Shown here piece after piece: positions 1-8,329 of a stretch of 64,000 nucleotides of DNA. The number at the start of each line of letters is the position of its first letter. Within the stretch, counting starts at the first letter, position 1. This DNA is from an uncultured Myxococcales bacterium (GTDB lineage: Bacteria > Myxococcota_A > Polyangia > Polyangiales > Polyangiaceae): assembly GCA_937949945.1 (NCBI GenBank), contig CALFEQ010000081.1:46897-110896 (forward strand), written 5' to 3'. The position numbers and the translations under genes were made by a program. Below the pieces are notes generated by a model. That model was not told where the DNA came from. It did not search any database and worked only from the letters and a program-made list of their open reading frames with translations.

Positions 1-590
1 TCGCCAAGGGCCAGAACGTGTTCACGATCGATCTCGATCAGGCGAGAGCCCGCCTGATGGCGGACCCCTGGATCGAGGGCGCGGAGCTCACGCGCCAGCT
101 CCCGGGCACGATCTACGTGCGCGTGACGGAGCGCGAGGCCGCCGGCATCGTCGCCCTCGCGGGCTCGCCCACGACGACGGAGGGCACGTACCTCGTGACC
201 CGAGACGGCGAGATCATCAAGCGCGTCGAGGCCGGCGATCCGCTCGACTTCCACGTCGTGACCGGCGTCCCGCTGAAGATGCTCCTCGAGGATCGCGAAG
301 GCGCGACGCGCACGATCAAGAGCGCGCTCGATCTCGCGGACGAGTACGACCGCTCTCAGCTCGCGCAGCGCTCGCCGCTCGAGGAGGTGCACGTCGAGCC
401 GAACGGAGACATGACGCTCGTCGTCGGGAAGAGCAACGTCGTCCTCCGGATGGGGAGGCCTCCCTATCGACGCAAGCTCGAGCAGGCCGTGCGCGTGGTC
501 GCGGAGCTGGATCGGCGTGGCGCGAAGCCCGACACGATCATGCTGGACGACGAGGCTCGCCCGGAGCGCGTGGTCGTGCGGATGCGGTGA
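1..590 (+). CDS. ftsQ: Cell division protein FtsQ (3' part)
   Basis: FtsQ/DivIB is a bitopic inner-membrane divisome protein whose periplasmic POTRA and beta domains bridge FtsL/FtsB and the septal synthase. The frame is open from the left edge; about 195 residues are visible and the N-terminal cytoplasmic part and membrane segment lie outside the window. The visible part begins inside the POTRA domain (GQNVFTIDL, then a DPWIEGAELTRQLPGTI stretch typical of FtsQ, with the characteristic pattern leading to the VTEREA strand), followed by the beta domain that ends in VVVRMR. It is upstream of ftsA and ftsZ in the same direction, as expected in a division cluster, but two reverse-strand genes lie between. 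The identity is firm from motif and context; the true start is not visible. Confidence 0.9.
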   Translation, partial: AKGQNVFTIDLDQARARLMADPWIEGAELTRQLPGTIYVRVTEREAAGIVALAGSPTTTEGTYLVTRDGEIIKRVEAGDPLDFHVVTGVPLKMLLEDREGATRTIKSALDLADEYDRSQLAQRSPLEEVHVEPNGDMTLVVGKSNVVLRMGRPPYRRKLEQAVRVVAELDRRGAKPDTIMLDDEARPERVVVRMR

Positions 591-627
591 TCGCGCATCC
601 TGCGCCGGCGCGTCGCACGTCTCTTCG

Positions 628-1677
628 TCAGTGCTTCGTACGCCGGCGGATCGCGCCGCTGTTCGCGACGTACTCGGGCGTCATCCACGCGACGTACTCG
701 GTCCCGTAATGAGGGAAGAACACGCTCGCGTCGTCGAGCGCGAGGTCGCGGGCCATCTCCCCGACGGCGAAGCGCTCGGACGCCGGCGCGCCGGTCTTCG
801 GGATGCGTCGAATCGTTCGCTCCGTCGTGCTCGACCAGTACACGTGCGCGTCGTCGACCGCGATCGCAGCCGTACCGTCGCCGTCCGCCGGTCCGAGCGC
901 CTCGGCCGCGCCGCCCTCCTTCGGGACACGCCACACCGTTCGGTCGCGGACGAAGTAGACGTGCGTGTCGTCGAGCGCTGCGATCCACGGGCTCTCGTCG
1001 AGGAGCTTCACCTTCGGCCCGCCGCTCTTCGGCTGCACCCAGAGCGGGCCGTACGCGTCGCCCCAGAACACGGTCGTCGCGTCCGCGCGCAGGAGCACCG
1101 TCGATGCCCTGGACGCGTGCGGGTTCGGTCCGGCGACAGCGAAGACGGCGGGCGTGCCTCCGGCCTTCGGCAGGACGCGCACGCCGCCGTCGCCGCCGAA
1201 GTAGACGTGGACGTCGTCGACGACCATCTGGGAATTGGCGGAGACGGCGCCGCAAGCGATGCTCGTCGCGAGCGTCTCGACCGAGCCGCCCGACTTCGGC
1301 ACGCGGAGCACGGAGCCGTCGTTCGTCGCGCAGCTCTTCGCTTGCTCGAGCCAGTACACGTGCGATGCGTCGACCGCGAGCCCGACGAGCGACCGGCGGC
1401 CGGACGCGAGCGTCTCGACGACACCGCCGGTCTTGGCGACGCGGAGGACGCGGTGGCGGCGATCGAACGGGTACACGTCGCCGCTCGGGTCGGACGCGGT
1501 CCAGTAGACGTGCGTAGCGTCGACGGCGATCGCAGCCGGGCGATGCTGCCCGTACGCGAGCGTGGCCGTCCACGCGAGCGCTTGCTCGTCGCTCGCCTGC
1601 TCCGGGGAGGCGGGAGCCGCGCAGCCGATGGAGGCCGAGATCACGACGGGGAGTGCGGCAAGAAGGACGACGCGCAT
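628..1677 (-). CDS. Lipoprotein with beta-propeller-like repeats
   Basis: About 349 residues. I start at the ATG at 1677, because it gives a hydrophobic leader ending in a lipobox-like ISASIGC with Cys19; the longer frame adds only a charged run. The mature part repeats a unit of about 45-50 residues built around D.THVYW followed by a run such as RVPKSGG, seen roughly six to seven times (AVDATHVYW, AVDASHVYW, VVDDVHVYF, ALDDTHVYF, AVDDAHVYW). This resembles six- or seven-bladed propellers of myxobacterial surface lipoproteins. No catalytic residues are evident. It probably sits in the outer or inner membrane and may bind a ligand or sugar; that is inference. It is convergent with ftsQ (37 bp between stops). 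The function is unknown. Confidence 0.75.
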   Translation of the reverse strand: MRVVLLAALPVVISASIGCAAPASPEQASDEQALAWTATLAYGQHRPAAIAVDATHVYWTASDPSGDVYPFDRRHRVLRVAKTGGVVETLASGRRSLVGLAVDASHVYWLEQAKSCATNDGSVLRVPKSGGSVETLATSIACGAVSANSQMVVDDVHVYFGGDGGVRVLPKAGGTPAVFAVAGPNPHASRASTVLLRADATTVFWGDAYGPLWVQPKSGGPKVKLLDESPWIAALDDTHVYFVRDRTVWRVPKEGGAAEALGPADGDGTAAIAVDDAHVYWSSTTERTIRRIPKTGAPASERFAVGEMARDLALDDASVFFPHYGTEYVAWMTPEYVANSGAIRRRTKH

Positions 1678-1842
1678 GCGCGCGGTCTGGCAGCAAGGAT
1701 GGTGCCGCCCTCTCACCCTTGCTCACACGTCGAAGCCCGTGTTCTTCGAGGGATCGCCGGCGGAGGAGAGGCTCGGAAACCGTCTCTCGACGGAGACGCG
1801 GTGAGCCGGTGGCGATCCTGATCGGCGCTTCGTGGCGTGCGC

Positions 1843-2112
1843 CTAGAGCGCGGCGCGGTAATGGTCGACGCACTCGTCGCAGATCATCTTCGCGCCGACG
1901 GAGATCATGACCGCGACGTAGTCCTCCGGCTTCGTGCAGAACGAGCAAGAGCGCATGGCGCCGGGGATCCGCGTGGGGGCGTCGCCGATCGCGTGCGCGC
2001 ACTCGGCGATGCACCGGTCGCAGATGAACAGACCGACGCCTGCGGCGCGAGCGGGGAGGATCTTGTTGGCCTCGGCTGCGCCGCGCCCGCAGCCCGTGCA
2101 CGGTCCGCTCAT
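1843..2112 (-). CDS. Small protein with two ClpX-type C4 zinc fingers
   Basis: 89 residues from the ATG at 2112; the longer frame upstream is Arg-rich shadow sequence. It consists almost only of two tandem four-cysteine modules of the ClpX N-terminal zinc-binding type. The first is CTGC at residues 5-8 paired with CDRC, and the second is CSFC paired with CDEC near the C-terminus (ICDECVDHY is very like ClpX ICDECV). There is no AAA+ domain, so this is not ClpX. In ClpX this module dimerises and binds substrates and adaptors such as SspB. A stand-alone double module could act as an adaptor, a decoy or a small regulatory zinc protein; that is inference. It stands on the opposite strand just upstream of ftsA. 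Confidence 0.8.
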   Translation of the reverse strand: MSGPCTGCGRGAAEANKILPARAAGVGLFICDRCIAECAHAIGDAPTRIPGAMRSCSFCTKPEDYVAVMISVGAKMICDECVDHYRAAL

Positions 2113-2360
2113 GGGCGTGGAATCTAGCACTCCTCCGGCCGTGCGTACGCCCTCTCGGAGCCGGGACTTCGGCCGTCGCAGTCGGTCCCGTCCGCGCCGT
2201 CCGGTCGTCGTGCGCTCATGCCCTGGATGCCCGCGATTGCACGGAAAATGCCGCGCTGGCTGCGTGCGCCGTCCCACCACCGTCTCGATTCGCGCACCCA
2301 AAATCGACACTTATTTGGCCCACGTGGCGGAACCATGCGAACCAGCGGTACGTGAGCACG

Positions 2361-3692
2361 ATGTCTTCATCCGGCCGCACGGGTTCCCACGACCGTACGG
2401 GGGCCCCGCAACACGAAGGAGAGATCGTCGTCGGTCTCGATATCGGCACCACCAAGGTCTGCGCGGTGGTCGGCGAGATCGCGGACGACGGGATCACGAT
2501 CCTCGGCGTCGGATCCGTGCCTTGCCGCGGGCTCCGCAAGGGCATCGTCAGCAACATCGACTGGACCGTCCGCTCCATCCGGGATGCCATCGAGGCGGCC
2601 CAGACGATGGCCGGCGTCGAGATCCGGACGGTGTACGCGGGCGTGGCGGGCAGCCACATCCGCTCGCAGACGTCCGACGGCGTCGCGGCGATCGCGGGCG
2701 GCGAGGTCACGCGCGCGGACGTCGAGCGCGCGCTCGAGGGGGCGCGCGCGATCCCGGTCGATGCGGATCGGCAGATCCTCCACGTCCTGCCGCGCGAGTA
2801 CATCGTCGACATCCAGGACGGCATCCGCGACCCGATCGGGATGAGCGGCGTCCGGCTCGGAGCCAAGGTCAACCTCATCACCGCGGCGACGAGCTGCGTC
2901 CAGAACGTGATCCGCTGCGCGGAGCGCTGCGGGCTCGTCGTCGCCGACGTCGTGCTCGAGTCCCTCGCGAGCGCCGAGGCCGTCCTGTCGGACGACGAGC
3001 GCGAGATCGGCGCCGCGGTCGTCGACATCGGCGGCGGCACGACGGACATCCTGCTCTACGTCGACGGCGGCATCGCCCACGCGAGCGTCGTCCCCGTCGG
3101 CGGCAACAACATCACGAACGACATCGCCGCGGGGCTCCGCACGCCGATGGCCGAGGCCGACCGCCTCAAGCGCCTGTTCGGCTGCGCCCTCGGCCGCATG
3201 GTCGCGGACGACGAGGAGATCGAGGTGCCCGGCGTCGGCGGACAGAAGCCGCGCCGCACGCCGCGCCGCGTGCTCAGCGACATCATCGAGCCGCGCGTCG
3301 AGGAGATCTTCGCCGTCGTCCGGAAGCGCATCGAGGACACCGGCCTGCTCGAGCAGCTCTCGGCCGGAGTCGTGCTGACGGGCGGCTCCGTCCTCCTCGA
3401 AGGCACGACCGAGATCGCAGAGGAGATCCTCGGCATGCCGGTGCGCGTCGGTTTCCCGACGGGCGTGCGTGGCATCACGCAGCTCGTCCACGGTCCGCAG
3501 TACGCGACCGGCGTCGGTCTCGTCCGCTACGGCGCGCAGGCGATCGCCGAAGCGCACGCGCGCGAGGTCGTCCCCTCGCACTCGATGACGAGGATGACGG
3601 CGGCCGGCAAGCAGCAAGCCGGCGAGGGCACGAAGACCGAGGAGACCCCCAAGTCGTCCAAGCTCTGGGAGTGGCTCAAGGCCGCTTTCTGA
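2361..3692 (+). CDS. ftsA: Cell division protein FtsA
   Basis: FtsA is the actin-like ATPase that tethers FtsZ filaments to the inner membrane and recruits late division proteins. I use the ATG at 2361; a GTG at 2352 in the same frame is possible. The phosphate-1 loop (GLDIGTTKVCAVVGE, near residue 25) and phosphate-2 motif (VVDIGGGTTDI, near residue 220) are clear, as is the 1C domain with the SHI run between them. The protein ends in the amphipathic membrane-targeting helix SKLWEWLKAAF, preceded by a Gly/Lys/Thr-rich linker. The total of about 443 residues is normal for the family. It is followed 132 bp later by ftsZ, in the standard order. Confidence 0.96.
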   Translation: MSSSGRTGSHDRTGAPQHEGEIVVGLDIGTTKVCAVVGEIADDGITILGVGSVPCRGLRKGIVSNIDWTVRSIRDAIEAAQTMAGVEIRTVYAGVAGSHIRSQTSDGVAAIAGGEVTRADVERALEGARAIPVDADRQILHVLPREYIVDIQDGIRDPIGMSGVRLGAKVNLITAATSCVQNVIRCAERCGLVVADVVLESLASAEAVLSDDEREIGAAVVDIGGGTTDILLYVDGGIAHASVVPVGGNNITNDIAAGLRTPMAEADRLKRLFGCALGRMVADDEEIEVPGVGGQKPRRTPRRVLSDIIEPRVEEIFAVVRKRIEDTGLLEQLSAGVVLTGGSVLLEGTTEIAEEILGMPVRVGFPTGVRGITQLVHGPQYATGVGLVRYGAQAIAEAHAREVVPSHSMTRMTAAGKQQAGEGTKTEETPKSSKLWEWLKAAF

Positions 3693-3786
3693 TCTCGAAA
3701 ACCCCAGCAACGGATCGCAATTCTCACGAGCTCCAATGGAGGAAGAGGCGCCTCCGGTGCTCGTGCGCGACGAAAGAAAAGAGAGG

Positions 3787-3802
3787 TCACGGCGCGCCGT
3801 GA
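3787..3802. promoter_or_regulatory. 16-bp perfect palindrome upstream of ftsZ
   Basis: TCACGGCGCGCCGTGA is a perfect 16-bp inverted repeat centred about 30 bp upstream of the ftsZ start, just 5' of the likely ribosome-binding site GGGAGG at 3810-3815. As DNA it could be an operator; as RNA it could form a six-pair hairpin next to the ribosome-binding site. No regulator is assigned. Confidence 0.4.
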
Positions 3803-3824
3803 GCTCACCGGGAGGCACAGCGTC

Positions 3825-5144
3825 ATGACGTTTTCCATCGAGTTCGCAGACGAGCAGCAGGAATACCAGGCTCGCATCAAGGTGATCGGCTGCGGAGGCT
3901 CCGGCGGCAACGCGGTCAACACGATGATCAACTTCGGCCTGGAGGGCGTGGAGTTCATCGTCGTCAACACCGACGCGCAGGCCCTCAACGGCAATGCCGC
4001 CCCGACCCGCCTGAACATCGGCAGCTCGGTGACGCGCGGCCTCGGCGCAGGCGCCGATCCCGAGCGTGGCCGCAAAGCCGCGCTGGAGGATCAGCAGCGC
4101 ATCAAGGAGCTCCTGACCGGTGCGGACATGGTCTTCGTCACCGCCGGCATGGGCGGCGGTACGGGCACCGGCGCGGCGCCGGTCATCGCGCAGCTCGCGC
4201 GCGAGGAGGGCGCCCTCACCGTCGGCGTCGTCACGAAGCCGTTCCTCTTCGAGGGCCGCCAGCGCGCGCGCCGCGCGGAGCTCGGCCTCGCGCAGCTCGC
4301 CGAGACGGTCGACACCCTCATCACGATCCCGAACCAGAAGCTCCTGATGCTCGGCGAGGACGACCTCTCGTTCATCGACGCCTTCCGCAAGGCGGACGAG
4401 GTCCTCTACCAGGCCGTCAAGGGCATCAGCGACCTCATCACGCAGAACGGCATCGTCAACGTCGACTTCGCCGACGTGAAGACGGTCATGGCGAACATGG
4501 GCCGCGCGCTCATGGGCACCGGCATCGCGAAGGGCCCGAACCGCGCCCGCCTCGCCGCCGAGATGGCCGTCTCCTCGCCGCTCCTCGACGACATCTCCGT
4601 CGACGGCGCGATGGGCGTCCTCATCAACATCGTCGGTGGCCCGGACCTCAAGATGCGCGAGATCCAGGAGGCCGCGAGCCTCGTCCAGGAGCAGGCGCAC
4701 GAGGACGCGAACATCATCTTCGGCGCGAGCATCGACGAGGCCCTCGGCGAGAACGTGAAGGTCACCGTCATCGCGACGGGCTTCGACTACGCGGAGCGCA
4801 TGGCCGCCCTCGAGCAGCAGGCGCGCAACCAGCTCCCGTCCGCCGCACCCGCGACGGTGCCCTCGATGCACGCCCCGCAGCAGGTCGCCGGTTCGCGCCA
4901 CCCGCACTACGGCAACCCGCACTCGCTCTTCGGCAACCAGCCCTCGCAGCGCCACGAGCCGGCGGCCGCCTTCGCGACCCGCCGCGTCTCGCAGCAGCCG
5001 GCGACGCGCGAGGCGAGCCACCACTACGACTCGCGCATCCAGCCGACGAGCCAGCGCATCCCCGCGCGCGAGCGCGCCTCGAGCTTCCCGGCCTTCGACA
5101 CCGACTGGGACGTCCCCGCCTTCCAGCGCAAGAGCGCCCAGTAG
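3825..5144 (+). CDS. ftsZ: Cell division protein FtsZ
   Basis: FtsZ is the tubulin-like GTPase that forms the cytokinetic ring. All family marks are present: the KVIGCGGSGGNAVN nucleotide loop near residue 16, the tubulin signature GGGTGTGAAP near residues 108-118, and the T7 synergy loop NVDFADVKTVM near residue 212. The globular domain ends around residue 320. A variable linker rich in Gln, Ser, Pro and Arg follows, then the conserved C-terminal peptide DWDVPAFQRK that binds FtsA/ZipA-type partners. The 439 residues are slightly long because of the linker. An ATG start at 3825 is preceded by GGGAGG. The gene ends before a strong hairpin and is convergent with the next gene. Confidence 0.97.
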   Translation: MTFSIEFADEQQEYQARIKVIGCGGSGGNAVNTMINFGLEGVEFIVVNTDAQALNGNAAPTRLNIGSSVTRGLGAGADPERGRKAALEDQQRIKELLTGADMVFVTAGMGGGTGTGAAPVIAQLAREEGALTVGVVTKPFLFEGRQRARRAELGLAQLAETVDTLITIPNQKLLMLGEDDLSFIDAFRKADEVLYQAVKGISDLITQNGIVNVDFADVKTVMANMGRALMGTGIAKGPNRARLAAEMAVSSPLLDDISVDGAMGVLINIVGGPDLKMREIQEAASLVQEQAHEDANIIFGASIDEALGENVKVTVIATGFDYAERMAALEQQARNQLPSAAPATVPSMHAPQQVAGSRHPHYGNPHSLFGNQPSQRHEPAAAFATRRVSQQPATREASHHYDSRIQPTSQRIPARERASSFPAFDTDWDVPAFQRKSAQ

Positions 5145-5166
5145 CCCCCTCCCACCCCATCGAGCG

Positions 5167-5213
5167 ACGAATCGCCCGATCCCCGACCTCGCGTCGAGGA
5201 TCGGGCGTGTCGT
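5167..5213. terminator. Bidirectional hairpin terminator between ftsZ and the glycosyltransferase
   Basis: A perfect 10-bp stem CGCCCGATCC (5173-5182) / GGATCGGGCG (5198-5207) is extended by an ACGA/TCGT outer pair across a 2x2 mismatch. It lies exactly between the ftsZ stop and the stop of the convergent glycosyltransferase gene. There is no T-tract, as is common in GC-rich genomes. Confidence 0.6.
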
Positions 5214-6176
5214 TCAGGGGAGGATGGTCACCGGCACGCCGAGCATCGTGGCTTCGCGGACGACGGTGGAGAGACCCTCGACGCGCGAGGCGTGGACGAG
5301 CTCGTCCGCGGCACCGATCCAGCCGAGGGCCTCGCTGCGGGTGGTCTTGCCGAGGAAGCGGACGTCGAGCTGCCACGCTCTGGCCATGCGCTCGAGGTTC
5401 GCCCGCTCCGGGCCGTCGCCGAGGATGACGAGGACGCGCTCGTGCCGATCGCGATAGGGAGCGCTCGTCGCGACGTAGTCGATCACCTTGTCGATGCGCT
5501 TGCTCTGGACGAGCCGTCCGGCGCAGACGTAGAGACGGCGTCCTGCCAAGGCCTCCCGTTTGGCTCGCGCGTCCTCCGTGACGTCGGGCATCTCGATCGC
5601 CTGAGGGACGATCGCGGCGATCCTCTCGAGCGCGGCGATGTCCTCCTCGTCGAGCGACCGCTCGAGGGTGGCGCGGAGGTCCTGGGAGACGAAACGCCAT
5701 CGCGTCGCTCGGCGCAGCAGCGGGCGGATGACGCGCCTTCGGATCTTGCGCGGTAGGCCGACGAGCAGCCGGACATCGGCACCGTGCGAGACGATTTCGA
5801 GCTCGGGACGCACGCCAGCGGCGCCCGCGTCGGCGGCGTCCCCGGTGCTCGCGACGGACGCGGTGGCGGTGTCTGCCGCGAGCGCGATCGGGAAGGCGGA
5901 CGGGACGCTCCAGTGCGCCACGACGCGGTCGGGACGGAGCTGTCTCACTTTGGCGCTGGCGCGGACGAGCCACGCGCCTGCTTCGAAGATGCGGAGCGGG
6001 CGTTCGCGCAGGCGGCTCGGGGCGCCCGGCCAGCCGAAGGCGCCGCCCGGCGCGGGGTGGACGACGTGCACCTCGTGGCCCATCCGCTCGAGCTCGGCCA
6101 CCTCCGCCTGCACGAAGTGGCCCGAAGGGTCTCCGTCGAAGGCGGGGTAGCTCGTCGTGACGACGGCGATGCGCAT
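5214..6176 (-). CDS. GT4-family glycosyltransferase
   Basis: 320 residues with the two-domain GT-B layout. The N-terminal half starts MRIAVVTTSYPAFDGDPSGHFV, the usual start of GT4 enzymes, with the glycine-containing acceptor-side loop and an E-x-HVVHP stretch. The C-terminal half has YVCAGRLVQSKRIDKVI (nucleotide-sugar binding domain entry), a VILGDGPERANLE strand and a nearly complete E-x7-E motif region in ASRVEGLSTVVREATMLGVPV. It ends soon after that motif, so it is 40-60 residues shorter than most GT4 enzymes; the last helices may be missing. It probably transfers a sugar from a nucleotide donor onto a lipid or polysaccharide at the cytoplasmic face. The acceptor cannot be told. It is divergent from the aconitase-family gene. 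Confidence 0.8.
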   Translation of the reverse strand: MRIAVVTTSYPAFDGDPSGHFVQAEVAELERMGHEVHVVHPAPGGAFGWPGAPSRLRERPLRIFEAGAWLVRASAKVRQLRPDRVVAHWSVPSAFPIALAADTATASVASTGDAADAGAAGVRPELEIVSHGADVRLLVGLPRKIRRRVIRPLLRRATRWRFVSQDLRATLERSLDEEDIAALERIAAIVPQAIEMPDVTEDARAKREALAGRRLYVCAGRLVQSKRIDKVIDYVATSAPYRDRHERVLVILGDGPERANLERMARAWQLDVRFLGKTTRSEALGWIGAADELVHASRVEGLSTVVREATMLGVPVTILP

Positions 6177-6230
6177 GAGGGGAGGCGCTCAATAGCACCG
6201 AACCCATGCTCTCGTGCTAGGACTTTGCAC

Positions 6231-8240
6231 ATGCAAGGCCCCGCCGTCCAAGGCCCCTCCGCCCAGGGCGCCTCCCAAGGCGCCACCGTTCGCATCGAGG
6301 GACGCATCCTCTATCTGACGAAGGATCCTGCGCTCCTCGAGAAGCAGCTCCAGGGCGAGGACATCGAGTACGACGTCGACAAGGACGAGCCCGCGCTCAT
6401 CGACAACATCTCGACCGACGAGCTCACGCCCGGCTGGGTCTGCTACTACTACGACGAGACGCTCGCTCGCTTCTGCCTCGTCGGTCTGCGCGGCGGCAAG
6501 GTGGGCAAGGACGCCATCAAGAACGGCGGCTTCGGCGTCATCGTGAGCGGGATCTCGAAGGGCTGCGGGTCCAGCCGCGAGACCGCGCCGTACAGCGAGC
6601 TCAAGGCGGGCGTGCAGCTCGTCATCGCCAAGAGCATCGAGAAGATCTACCGGCAGAACGCGCAGAACATCGGTCTGCTCACGTCGACCGACTTCGGGAT
6701 CATCGAGCGGATCAAGCGCGGCGAGGCCATCCCGATCAGCGAGTTCACGAAGGGCCTCGATCCGATCAGCGCCGCCATCGTCGAGCACGGCGGCCTGTTC
6801 GCGTACAACCGCGCGCGGCTCGCCGGGAAGACCACGCCGCCGCCCGTCACGACGGAGCCTCGGCCGATGACGCTCTGCGAGAAGATCCTCGCGGCGCACG
6901 TCATCGTCGACGCGAAGGAAGGGAAGGTCGGCGTCCCTGCCGTGAAGCCCGGCGACGCGTTCTTCGCGCGGACCGACGTGCGCTTCAGCCACGAGTACGT
7001 CACGCCGATGGCCGAGTCGCTCTTCGTCGCCGAGATGGGCAAGGACGCGACGGTCACGGATCCGTCGAGCGTGTGGGCCTTCCGCGATCACCTCACGTTC
7101 CTCGACCTCGTGATGCCTCGCGCGCATCGCGAGATGGGCCTCAAGGAGCAGGCCGAGAAGCTCGCTACGGTGCAGGAGGACTTCACGAAGCGCCAGGGCA
7201 TCAAGCTCTACGGCGAGGTGCACCGCGACGGGAAGCTCGTCGGCTCCGAGGCGATCTGTCACAACAAGGTGATCGAGGAGATCGCGCTGCCCGGTCAGCT
7301 CGTCACCGGCACCGACTCGCACACGTGCATGGCCGGCGCGCTCGGGTGCTTCGCGTTCGGCGTCGGCTCCACCGACATGGCGAACGCCTGGTACACGAAG
7401 GACGTTCGCGTGACGGTCCCGGAGACCGCGCGCTTCGTGCTCACGGGCAAGCTTCGCCCCGGCGTCTGCGCGAAGGACGTCATGCTCCACATCCTGAGCC
7501 AGCCCTTCTTCAAGTCGGGGCAGGGGATCGGCAAGGTGCTCGAGTTCGCCGGCCAGGGTGTCCGGGCGATGTCCCTCGACGAGCGCGCGACGCTCACCAA
7601 CATGGCCGTCGAGGCGGGCGGCTTCACCGGGATCATCGAGGCGGACGAGGTCGTCGTCGACTACCTCGTGAAGCAGCGCGGGCTCGATCCCGACGAGGTC
7701 CGCAAGCTGATCGTGAAGGCCGATCCCGGGGCGACCTACGTCGCCACCTTCGAGATCGACCTCTCCGAGATCGAGCCGATGGTGGCCACGCCCGGCGATC
7801 CTCGGAACGGGGTCCCGCTCCGGGAGCTCCCCGACACGAAGATCGACATCGCGTACGGCGGCTCCTGCACGGGCGGCAAGAAGGCCGACATGGACATGTA
7901 CGCCGAGGTCTTGGCGCGCGCCGTCGAGAAGGGCAAGCGCGTCGCCGACGGCGTGCACCTCTACATCCAGTTCGGCTCGCAGGACATCCGCCGCTACGCC
8001 GAGGGGAAGGGCTATCTCGACATCTTCCGCAAGGCCGGCGCAGAGCTCGTCGATCCGTCGTGTGGCGCCTGCATCAAGGCCGGGCCGGGCGTCAGCGACT
8101 CTCCCGATCAGGTCACCGTCAGCGCCATCAACCGCAACTTCCCGGGCCGGAGCGGGCCGGGCAAGGTGTACCTCGCGAGCCCGCTCGTGGTGGCGGCGAG
8201 CGCGATCGCGGGGCGGATCGTTTCGCCCGACGCGCTCTGA
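6231..8240 (+). CDS. Aconitase/isopropylmalate dehydratase-family enzyme, swivel domain first
   Basis: 669 residues from the ATG at 6231; the longer frame to the left is antisense to the glycosyltransferase. The domain order is unusual. A LeuD-like swivel domain comes first (ISTDELTPGW near residue 63, KGCGSSRE near 110). The three-domain [4Fe-4S] core follows, with TDSHTC and the cluster ligands in GGSCTGGKK (Cys546) and CGACIKAG (Cys611 and Cys614). This order recalls AcnB or a LeuD-LeuC fusion, not AcnA. Such enzymes isomerise hydroxy-tricarboxylates (citrate, 3-isopropylmalate, homocitrate or 2-methylcitrate series) by dehydration and rehydration. The substrate cannot be read from sequence by eye. 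No isopropylmalate or methylcitrate gene is adjacent. The start of the first GCC-rich residues (QGPAVQGPSAQG) is low complexity. Confidence 0.82.
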   Translation: MQGPAVQGPSAQGASQGATVRIEGRILYLTKDPALLEKQLQGEDIEYDVDKDEPALIDNISTDELTPGWVCYYYDETLARFCLVGLRGGKVGKDAIKNGGFGVIVSGISKGCGSSRETAPYSELKAGVQLVIAKSIEKIYRQNAQNIGLLTSTDFGIIERIKRGEAIPISEFTKGLDPISAAIVEHGGLFAYNRARLAGKTTPPPVTTEPRPMTLCEKILAAHVIVDAKEGKVGVPAVKPGDAFFARTDVRFSHEYVTPMAESLFVAEMGKDATVTDPSSVWAFRDHLTFLDLVMPRAHREMGLKEQAEKLATVQEDFTKRQGIKLYGEVHRDGKLVGSEAICHNKVIEEIALPGQLVTGTDSHTCMAGALGCFAFGVGSTDMANAWYTKDVRVTVPETARFVLTGKLRPGVCAKDVMLHILSQPFFKSGQGIGKVLEFAGQGVRAMSLDERATLTNMAVEAGGFTGIIEADEVVVDYLVKQRGLDPDEVRKLIVKADPGATYVATFEIDLSEIEPMVATPGDPRNGVPLRELPDTKIDIAYGGSCTGGKKADMDMYAEVLARAVEKGKRVADGVHLYIQFGSQDIRRYAEGKGYLDIFRKAGAELVDPSCGACIKAGPGVSDSPDQVTVSAINRNFPGRSGPGKVYLASPLVVAASAIAGRIVSPDAL

Positions 8241-8329
8241 GCGCGTGAGCGCGCTTCGCCGGCCGGCCGAGCTCCGACGAGCCGCCGAGCTGCGTGAAAG
8301 CCGCCTGCGCGCGCGCTATGGGTAGGGCG

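Noticed and set aside
2367..5024. An 885-residue open frame antisense to ftsA and ftsZ
   Set aside because: It is fully overlapped by two confident genes in the opposite strand; its Arg/Asp/Leu-rich composition is the usual antisense image of GC-rich codon use.
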